From: IDS-8 sp036381215
GTDB taxonomy: Bacteria > Pseudomonadota > Gammaproteobacteria > Steroidobacterales > Woeseiaceae
DNA: 8,377 bases
NCBI GenBank assembly: GCA_036381215.1
Contig: DASVDF010000054.1
Span: 1 to 8,377 of the forward strand
Reading direction: 5' to 3'
The notes under the pieces were generated by a model that searched no databases, was not told where the DNA came from, and saw only the letters and a list, made by a program, of their open reading frames with translations. This document shows, in pieces, positions 1 to 5,152 of the stretch. Both the position numbers and the translations under genes were made by a program. Each line of letters opens with the position of its first letter. Position 1 is the stretch's first letter.

Positions 1-1148
1 CCGATGAGGGCACTGCCGGCCGCCGGAAACAGGTCCAGCGGCGGCGCGCCGCCGTAATTGCCATCGACGAAATCGGCGTCGGTGCCGTTGCCTTCCACGT
101 AGCCTGCGCTGGCACCGGAGATCCCGCCGGCGCCCACGTTGCCGGCGACGGTGACGAGGCCCGTGTTGCCGCTGATCAGGCGGATGGCGGTGCCGGAACG
201 CGAATACACGGCGTTGTTTGCGATGAGCACCGGACCGCTCACGTCACGCACGTCGATGCCGCTGCCGTCGGCCACGACCGTGTTGTGCACCACCTCCTGG
301 TTCGACGGGCTGCCGTTCTGGTGCGACTGCAATGCGATCGGCGAGCCCAGTACGATGTTGTTGCGGATGATGGCGTCGGCGGCGGACTGGATGCCGTTGT
401 CGTTCGTGTTCCAGATCAGGTTGCCTTCGATGACGTTCGGCGGCCCGTTGCCCATCGTGCTGTAGGTGATGATGCCGGGATAGTTCGTGTCATGGATGAC
501 GTTGTGGCGGATGACGTTGCCGGCGCTGCCCTCCTTGAGCTCGATGCCGTCACCCTGCTCCACGTCGGGGCCGTTGGTGTGGTGGATGTAGTTGTACTCG
601 ATCAAGCTGTCGACCACGCGGCACCCGTCGCTGTTGCAGCCGAGGTACATACCCTCCCCGGTGCCGTGCGCGTCGTGGATGTGGTTGCGACGGATGACGA
701 GCCCCTCGTAAGTGCCGCCCGAGTTCGCTGACAGCGCGACGTCGCCGGTCTCGTAGATCTCGCAATCCTCGATGGTGACGAAATCCGAATCCATGAGCCG
801 GATACCGTGTGAGCCGCCGCGGAAGTGCAGCCCGCGCACGATGAGCCAGCGGGAGGCTTCGATCTCCATGACGTTCTGGCTGCCGGTGTTCATCTCTATC
901 GTCGCCGTCTCGCCGGCTTTGCCGCGGACGACGATCGGCCGGTCCTGTTCCCCGGTCACCGTGATGTTGAAGCGTGAATCGAACGGGTACACGCCGCCGG
1001 CGAGCACGAGCTCGTCGCCCGGGCCCAGCGCCGCGATTGCGGCGCGCACGTCGTCGCCCGGCCCGATCTCCGTCACGGCGCCATGCGCGGACAGCGCGCA
1101 CGCAGTGAGCAAGCAGGCAAGGGAGAATCGCAGCAGCGTCTTCAGCAT
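1..1148 (-). CDS. Right-handed parallel beta-helix protein, probable lipoprotein (3' end missing)
   Basis: 382 codons are visible without a stop; the C-terminus lies beyond the left edge. The N-terminus (MLKTLLRFSLACLLTAC) is a short export signal ending in a lipobox (LTAC, Cys17), so a lipid-anchored periplasmic or outer-membrane protein is likely; AHGA at 21-24 is an alternative signal peptidase I site. From about residue 95 the chain consists of short beta-helix coils with recurring N-x-[IV] turns (N155 HIHD, N186 YIHH, N216 VIHD, N243 LIW, N264 IV, N312 AV). The opening GPGDELVLAGGVY followed by PIVVRG resembles polysaccharide lyases and NosD/beta-helix (PF13229) proteins. The visible end, LDLFPAAGSALI, is the usual closing motif of such proteins, so few residues are probably missing. 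The start is the only ATG after an in-frame TGA at 1173-1175. Substrate and catalytic residues cannot be assigned. It lies 240 bp downstream of prsK on the same strand, which suggests but does not prove an exopolysaccharide role. Confidence 0.85.
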   Translation of the reverse strand, partial: MLKTLLRFSLACLLTACALSAHGAVTEIGPGDDVRAAIAALGPGDELVLAGGVYPFDSRFNITVTGEQDRPIVVRGKAGETATIEMNTGSQNVMEIEASRWLIVRGLHFRGGSHGIRLMDSDFVTIEDCEIYETGDVALSANSGGTYEGLVIRRNHIHDAHGTGEGMYLGCNSDGCRVVDSLIEYNYIHHTNGPDVEQGDGIELKEGSAGNVIRHNVIHDTNYPGIITYSTMGNGPPNVIEGNLIWNTNDNGIQSAADAIIRNNIVLGSPIALQSHQNGSPSNQEVVHNTVVADGSGIDVRDVSGPVLIANNAVYSRSGTAIRLISGNTGLVTVAGNVGAGGISGASAGYVEGNGTDADFVDGNYGGAPPLDLFPAAGSALI

Positions 1149-1172
1149 GATGTCTTTGTTCTCAGCCGGACT

Positions 1173-1181
1173 TCACCTCCT
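1173..1181 (-). promoter_or_regulatory. Perfect Shine-Dalgarno sequence, oddly far from its gene
   Basis: The minus strand reads AGGAGGTGA, a nine-base match to the 3' end of 16S rRNA. It ends 24 bases before the ATG of the beta-helix gene, far beyond the usual 5-10 bases, and no ATG, GTG or TTG lies at a normal distance in any frame. The ATG itself has only a weak GAGA 11 bases upstream. The site could work through RNA folding, as a ribosome standby site, or be a chance match. Confidence 0.45.
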
Positions 1182-1223
1182 GCTATTTTGCCGATTCGCG
1201 GAGCGCGGAACAGCCCTGATTGT

Positions 1224-1266
1224 GTCGGTGTTTGCCGACTGGACGCCGGAGTGAGATACGGCTCAC
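1224..1266. repeat. Two inverted repeats of equal geometry, possible operator
   Basis: GTCGG-N6-CCGAC (1224-1239) and GTGAG-N6-CTCAC (1251-1266) have the same arm and gap lengths, with centres 27 bp apart. They lie 76-118 bp before the beta-helix gene in the prsK-to-beta-helix gap. Arm sequences differ, so they need not bind one protein. Read as a CRP site, the spacing between GTGA and TCAC is 8 rather than 6. Apart from these, the REP at 1368-1392 and the Shine-Dalgarno match, nothing recognisable was found in this 240-bp gap. Confidence 0.25.
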
Positions 1267-1367
1267 ACCGCTTCCCGGTTGCATCCGGCGCGCAATGCCG
1301 AGGGCTCCGTTGCAGTCTCCGGTGTGATCCCGTACGAGCCTGCCCATGCGGGCGAGCCGATGATTCC

Positions 1368-1392
1368 GGTCGCGCGCGGTGCGCGCTCCTAC
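1368..1392 (-). repeat. REP element (GTAG type), overlapping the prsK stop
   Basis: On the minus strand this is a full 25-bp copy: GTAGGAG, then the palindromic core CGCGC-ACC-GCGCG, then CGACC. Bases 2-4 of the repeat (TAG) are the stop codon of prsK (1389-1391). The GTAG head next to a GC hairpin is the hallmark of REP sequences mobilised by REP-associated tyrosine transposases (RAYTs). No RAYT gene is in the window. Confidence 0.85.
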
Positions 1393-3449
1393 GGGAGGGC
1401 GTGCGAGCGGAGGTGGAGCGGCAGGCGGATGAACCAGGTGGTGCCGATGCCGGGCTCGGAGGCGATCTCGACCTGGCCGCCGAGCGCGCGCACGTACTCG
1501 CGCGCCTGGTAGGCGCCGATGCCCATGGCTTCGCTGCCCTTGGTGCTGTCGAACGGCCGGAACAGTCGTTCGCGCACGAACTCCGGGGACATGCCGCAGC
1601 CCGTGTCCTCGATGGTGACGTGCGCGACGCCGTCCTCGCGTTCCGCGGTGACGGTGATGCGGCCGTGCCTGTCGGTGGCGTCCTGCGCGTTGCGCACCAG
1701 GTGCTCGAACGCGGTGCTCAGCCTTTCCGGGTCCGCCAGCACGGTGAGCGGTCCGCTGCCCAGGCAAAGCTCGGGCGCGGGCTGGCGAGAGCGGCTGCGC
1801 TCGATCACCTGCCGCAGCGTGTCGCAGAGGTCCGTGGGTTTCCGCGCCGGTTCCTGCGAACGGCTGGCGAGCTGCTCCATGAGCCGCTTCATGCGGGTCA
1901 CCGAATGCGCGATCGTGGCGATGGCATCGTCGACGAACTGCGGGTTGTCGCGAAAGCGCTCGGCGTTCTGCACGACGAGCGACTGCTGCGCGACCAGGTT
2001 GTTCAGGTCATGCATGAGGAATGCGGTGAGCCGGTTGTAGGTGCCGAACTGGCGGCTTTCGGCCAGCCGCCGGTCGGCTTCGGCTTGCGAGATGTGAGTC
2101 GCCACGTGGCGGCCCACGGTGCGCAGCAGGTCGTGATCCTCGAAATTGAGGGACGGGACGACGCGCGGGCGCGTCAGCAAAATGAAGCCCGACAGGCGCT
2201 CGCCGAGGAGCAGCGGCACGATCAGCCACCAGTCGTCCACGGCGAGCCACGGCTCGAGCTCCAGACCCTCGTAACGGCCGGGCTCGCGCTTCATCTCCTC
2301 GAGGTCGACGGTCCACTGCCGGTCGCGCAGGAAGCGCACGAGGCTCGAGTCCTCGTCGAACGGCGCGACCGTCGGGATCGCGTGCCGCCAGGTCGCGATG
2401 GCGAGGTACGGCTCGCCTTCCCGCTCCTGTACCCACACGACGCCGCCGGGGCTGTTCACGATCTGTGCGACGGCGCGAATCGACGCCGCCGGCACGTTGT
2501 CCAGGCCCGATTCCGTCAGCGTACCGATGAAGCGCAGCCATTCCTTGCGGTAGTCGTACTTGTACTGGAAGAAGGTCTTCATCAGGAACACGCGCACCCG
2601 CGCACGCGTCGACGCCGAGACCGCAAGGACGGCCACCAGCGCGATCACAGCGACCGTGAAGACGATGCCGGCGACCTCGCCCCACGAGCCGCCGTAGGTC
2701 TCGACGTAGTAGTGCCCCATCAAGGCGAGCACCACGTACAGGGTGCCGGCGGCCAGCGCGAAGGAATAAAAGACGATCTGGCGCGGGAACTGCACGTCGA
2801 AGGACAGGCGGAAGCTGCGCCAGATGCCGACGGACAGCGGTACCGCGAACAGCGAGCTCACGAAGCCGCGGGCCGCCCAGTACTCGCGCTGCGTGGAGGC
2901 CTGCGCGATCACCAGCACGAACGGCACGAGATCGAACGCAAAGATGCCGGTGAGCGCGAGGCAGAAATAGTTGAGGCCCGAGCGGGAATCGACGGGCGCG
3001 TTGCGGGCGATCTGCTCGAGCGCGCCGAGGATCAGCACGCACATGAGATAGCCGATGCCGGCGATCGCGACCAGCGCGATGGGATCGTCGCTGCCCAGCA
3101 CGTACCAGGCGAACGGCACGGCGGCAATGGCCAGCACGATCGCGCCGTAGCGGGACGCGACCCGCTCGGCAAGCCGCGACGGATCGATCTCGCGCAGGAT
3201 CGCGAGCAGCGCGGCGAGCCAGGCGGCGTAGCGCAGCCACTCGACGAATATGGTGACCAGCCGGTTGGGCAGGTAGCCAAGGCTCTGCAGGCCGAGAATC
3301 GCGCCCCAGGCGACGACGGCGCCCGAGGCCGCGGCAATCCAGGGAGATTTCGGGCTGTTTTTCCAGCGGCTGAGCAGCAGTGCCGTCAGGATCGCGAAGA
3401 CGGTCATCGCGATGGCGTAGCCGATGGCGGCGATCTCGTTGGTTTGCAT
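1389..3449 (-). CDS. prsK: PEP-CTERM system sensor histidine kinase PrsK
   Basis: A 686-residue inner-membrane sensor kinase of the usual PrsK size. Residues 1-280 hold about eight hydrophobic segments (for example 5-27, 37-56, 103-118, 123-143, 160-182, 226-248, 260-279). A GAF-like cytoplasmic sensor region follows (about 300-460). The kinase core has an H-box FLMHDLNN with phospho-acceptor His480, an N-box HLVRNAQDAT (583-592), DTGCGM (615-620), LFRPFDSTKG (629-638) and MGIGAYQAREYVRALGG (642-658). The HDLxNLVAQ and FDSTKG...GIGAY(x)REYVR signatures are typical of PrsK, which phosphorylates the NtrC-like regulator PrsR that controls exosortase/PEP-CTERM and exopolysaccharide genes. The residue after HDL is Asn, where my recollection of the family is usually Lys (HDLKN). 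No prsR follows; the next gene encodes a beta-helix protein. The stop codon lies within a REP. The ATG at 3449 is preceded by a GGGCGGG nine bases upstream and a TAGAAT box. Confidence 0.85.
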   Translation of the reverse strand: MQTNEIAAIGYAIAMTVFAILTALLLSRWKNSPKSPWIAAASGAVVAWGAILGLQSLGYLPNRLVTIFVEWLRYAAWLAALLAILREIDPSRLAERVASRYGAIVLAIAAVPFAWYVLGSDDPIALVAIAGIGYLMCVLILGALEQIARNAPVDSRSGLNYFCLALTGIFAFDLVPFVLVIAQASTQREYWAARGFVSSLFAVPLSVGIWRSFRLSFDVQFPRQIVFYSFALAAGTLYVVLALMGHYYVETYGGSWGEVAGIVFTVAVIALVAVLAVSASTRARVRVFLMKTFFQYKYDYRKEWLRFIGTLTESGLDNVPAASIRAVAQIVNSPGGVVWVQEREGEPYLAIATWRHAIPTVAPFDEDSSLVRFLRDRQWTVDLEEMKREPGRYEGLELEPWLAVDDWWLIVPLLLGERLSGFILLTRPRVVPSLNFEDHDLLRTVGRHVATHISQAEADRRLAESRQFGTYNRLTAFLMHDLNNLVAQQSLVVQNAERFRDNPQFVDDAIATIAHSVTRMKRLMEQLASRSQEPARKPTDLCDTLRQVIERSRSRQPAPELCLGSGPLTVLADPERLSTAFEHLVRNAQDATDRHGRITVTAEREDGVAHVTIEDTGCGMSPEFVRERLFRPFDSTKGSEAMGIGAYQAREYVRALGGQVEIASEPGIGTTWFIRLPLHLRSHALP

Positions 3450-3478
3450 TGGCCGGAGCCCGCCCCGAATCGCCGCCT

Positions 3479-3484
3479 ATTCTA
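3479..3484 (-). promoter_or_regulatory. Candidate -10 element for prsK
   Basis: The minus strand reads TAGAAT (5/6 match to TATAAT) in a very GC-rich gap, 29 bases before the prsK ATG, which would give a leader of roughly 20-25 bases. No good -35 hexamer is visible 16-18 bases upstream, so it would need an activator or an alternative sigma factor. Confidence 0.35.
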
Positions 3485-3503
3485 CGCGTGCCGGACGCCG
3501 GCC

Positions 3504-3528
3504 GTAGGAGCGCGCATTGCGCGCGACC
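3504..3528 (+). repeat. REP element (GTAG type), first of a tandem pair
   Basis: A 25-bp copy: GTAGGAG, palindromic core CGCGC-ATT-GCGCG, then CGACC. It lies in the manB-prsK gap, 49 bp from a second copy in the same orientation. Confidence 0.85.
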
Positions 3529-3550
3529 GGCCGTCGCCGTCGCTACGGCC
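3529..3550. repeat. Inverted repeat between the two tandem REPs
   Basis: GGCCGT (3529-3534) and ACGGCC (3545-3550) are perfect complements separated by ten bases and fill almost the whole spacer between the two REPs. With the REP hairpins this gives three consecutive stem-loops downstream of manB. There is no T-tract, so it is not a standard intrinsic terminator, but it could protect the manB mRNA 3' end. Confidence 0.45.
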
Positions 3551-3552
3551 CC

Positions 3553-3577
3553 GTAGGAGCGCGCATCGCGCGCGACC
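3553..3577 (+). repeat. REP element (GTAG type), second of a tandem pair
   Basis: A 25-bp copy with core CGCGC-ATC-GCGCG. It ends eight bases from the manB stop codon. Similarity with the 3504-3528 copy continues past the repeat (CCGTCG after GACCG in both), suggesting a local duplication of a roughly 49-bp unit. Confidence 0.85.
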
Positions 3578-3585
3578 GCCGTCGT

Positions 3586-4968
3586 TCAGCCCATGTCGTC
3601 CAGGAGGGCGAGGATCTCGCGCGTCTTGTCCCGCATCAGCGCCTTGTCGCCGCGGCTCTCGACGTTCAGGCGGATGACCGGCTCGGTGTTCGACGAGCGC
3701 AGGTTGAAGCGCCAGTCGTCGAACTCGATGCTCACGCCGTCCGTCTCGTCGATCCGGTTCGCGTCCGGCGCGTAGCGGTCGCGGATCGCGCGGATCGCCG
3801 CCGGCCCATCGGCGACCTTGCGATTGATCTCGCCGCTCGCCGGAAACTTCGCCATGCGATCGTCCACCAGCTCGGCGAGGGGCGTGCCGGTGCGGCAGAC
3901 GAGCTCCGCCACCAGCAGCCAGGGGATCATGCCGCTGTCGGCGTAGAAGAAGTCGCGGAAATAATGGTGCGCGCTCATCTCGCCGCCGTAGAGCCCGTTC
4001 TCCTTGCGCATGGTCTCCTTCATGAAGGAATGGCCGGACTTGCTCTGCACCGGACGGCCGCCGTGCTCGCGCACGATCTCGATGGTGCTCCAGGTGAGCC
4101 GCGGGTCGTACACGATCGCCGGGCGCTCTTCCGGCGCGTTGCCCTCGCCCTTGTCGGCATCGAGCTGCGATTGCGCCAGCAGCCCGACGATGTAGTAGCC
4201 CTCGATGAAACGACCGTTGCCGTCGAAGAAGAAGCAACGATCGAAATCCCCGTCCCAGGCGATGCCGAAATCCGCCCCCGCTTCGGCGATGGCGTCGATC
4301 GTCGGCTGGCGATTCTCCTCGAGCATCGGGTTCGGTACGCCGTTCGGGAAGTGCCCGTCGGCCTCGTGGTACATCTTCACGAACTCGAACGGCAGGTGCG
4401 GCTCGAGCCGGTCCAGCGTCAGGCCGGCGCCGCCGTTGCCGGCGTTCGTCACGATGCGGATGCGCTCGAGGCGGTCGCGATCGACGAACGACAGCAGGCG
4501 CGAAACATAGCGGTCCGCGATGTCGACCGGCTTGCGCTCGCCCTTTGCCTGCGCGCGGCGCCGCTCGTCCCGCTCGGCGAGCCGGCGGATGTCCTCGAGC
4601 CCGGTGTCGCCGCTGATCGGCCGAGCTTCCTCCCGCACCACCTTCAGGCCGTTGTAGTCGGCGGGATTGTGGCTCGCGGTGACCATGATGCCGCCGTCCG
4701 CCTCGAGCGCGCCGGTCGCGAAATACACCATCTCCGTGCCGCCGAGGCCGATGTCGAGTACATCGGCGCCTGCGTCGCAGACGCCGGCCGCGACCGCATC
4801 GGCGAACTCCGGGCTGGTCAGCCGGATATCGCGCCCGATCACGATGTGCTTCGCGTCGAGGAATTCGACCGCGGCGTTGCCCACGCGATAAGCGATGTCG
4901 GTATTGAGCTCGTTCGGGATCTGCCCGCGGATGTCGTAGGCTTTGAAACATTCGATCTTGATGGGCAT
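3586..4968 (-). CDS. manB: Phosphomannomutase, ManB/CpsG type
   Basis: A 460-residue alpha-D-phosphohexomutase that interconverts mannose-6-phosphate and mannose-1-phosphate, the middle step to GDP-mannose. All active-site landmarks are present: N-terminal CFKAYDIRG (7-15), phosphoserine loop TASHNP with Ser99 (97-102), metal loop DGDFDR (239-244), sugar-specificity loop GEMSAHHYF (329-337) and phosphate-binding RSSNTEPVIR (424-433). Length and sequence style match E. coli ManB/CpsG closely; AlgC-like dual use of glucose-phosphate is possible. The open frame extends upstream to an ATG at 5121, but the extra 51 codons run through a TATAAT box and a REP cluster, and the family begins at MPIKIECFKAYDIRG, so 4968 is chosen. 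No strong ribosome binding site is visible. It works with ManC, which is encoded two genes upstream. Confidence 0.9.
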   Translation of the reverse strand: MPIKIECFKAYDIRGQIPNELNTDIAYRVGNAAVEFLDAKHIVIGRDIRLTSPEFADAVAAGVCDAGADVLDIGLGGTEMVYFATGALEADGGIMVTASHNPADYNGLKVVREEARPISGDTGLEDIRRLAERDERRRAQAKGERKPVDIADRYVSRLLSFVDRDRLERIRIVTNAGNGGAGLTLDRLEPHLPFEFVKMYHEADGHFPNGVPNPMLEENRQPTIDAIAEAGADFGIAWDGDFDRCFFFDGNGRFIEGYYIVGLLAQSQLDADKGEGNAPEERPAIVYDPRLTWSTIEIVREHGGRPVQSKSGHSFMKETMRKENGLYGGEMSAHHYFRDFFYADSGMIPWLLVAELVCRTGTPLAELVDDRMAKFPASGEINRKVADGPAAIRAIRDRYAPDANRIDETDGVSIEFDDWRFNLRSSNTEPVIRLNVESRGDKALMRDKTREILALLDDMG

Positions 4969-5016
4969 CGCGTGGGTCGTCCGTGTTTGAGGCTGCTGGG
5001 CCGAATCGACCCTGTG

Positions 5017-5022
5017 ATTATA
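5017..5022 (-). promoter_or_regulatory. Candidate -10 element for manB
   Basis: The minus strand has a perfect TATAAT, preceded by GGC (half of an extended -10), in an otherwise extremely GC-rich stretch. It is 48 bases before the manB ATG, implying a leader of about 40 bases. The hexamer 17 bases upstream (CGCGGC) is not a -35 match. Confidence 0.5.
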
Positions 5023-5051
5023 GCCTCGCAGCAGCCCGCGCCGCGCGCCTT

Positions 5052-5076
5052 GCAGGAGCGCGCATCGCGCGCGACC
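5052..5076 (+). repeat. REP element (GCAG variant)
   Basis: A 25-bp copy whose head reads GCAGGAG instead of GTAGGAG; core CGCGC-ATC-GCGCG, tail CGACC. It is the left member of a head-out pair with the copy at 5130-5152. Confidence 0.8.
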
Positions 5077-5130
5077 GCGATCTGACGCATCGCGCGTCGC
5101 GACCTGGCGCATTGCGCGCACCGCGATCTG
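5077..5130. repeat. Decayed REP cores between two REPs (BIME-like cluster)
   Basis: Between the two opposed REPs, GCGATCTG/GCGACCTG/GCGATCTG occurs at 5077, 5099 and 5123. The intervals contain ACGCATCGCGCGTC and GCGCATTGCGCGCACC, which look like REP hairpin cores that have lost the GTAGGAG head. This resembles a bacterial interspersed mosaic element built from repeated REP units. Confidence 0.55.
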
Positions 5131-5152
5131 GTCGCGCGCGGTGCGCTCCTAC
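5130..5152 (-). repeat. REP element (GTAG type), overlapping the dehydrogenase stop
   Basis: A 23-bp minus-strand copy: GTAGGAG, core GCGC-ACC-GCGCG, tail CGACC; two bases shorter than the others in the left arm. Its TAG (5149-5151) is the stop codon of the PQQ sugar dehydrogenase-cytochrome gene. Confidence 0.8.

Noticed and set aside
1251..1266. CRP-type operator
   Set aside because: GTGA and TCAC are separated by 8 bases instead of the 6 of the CRP consensus.
1149..1388. Small gene or riboswitch in the gap after prsK
   Set aside because: No open frame with a plausible start and ribosome site was found, and no known riboswitch core could be matched by eye.
3504..3577. Intrinsic terminator after manB
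   Set aside because: Stem-loops are strong but no T-tract follows on the minus strand; REP elements explain the structure better.
1149..3585. Sigma-54 (-24/-12) promoters that PrsR might act on
   Set aside because: GG-N10-GC patterns of the TGGCAC-N5-TTGC kind were looked for upstream of the beta-helix gene and prsK; only a lone GGCACG near 3485-3491 was seen, with no -12 element.
1083..3677. An 864-codon open frame on the plus strand
   Set aside because: It lies antisense to prsK, with low-complexity Arg/Ala/Asp/His-rich translation and no domain motif. Long antisense frames are expected opposite GC-rich genes, and the opposite strand encodes a full histidine kinase.
3517..5085. A 522-codon open frame on the plus strand
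   Set aside because: It is the antisense shadow of manB, whose minus-strand translation carries every phosphomannomutase motif.
4969..5121. N-terminal extension of manB to an upstream ATG
   Set aside because: The added residues are Arg-rich, come from REP DNA and the TATAAT box, and precede the conserved family N-terminus.
5052..5152. CRISPR-like repeat array
   Set aside because: Units are palindromic, face opposite directions, have decayed interiors and no regular unique spacers; no cas genes are present.
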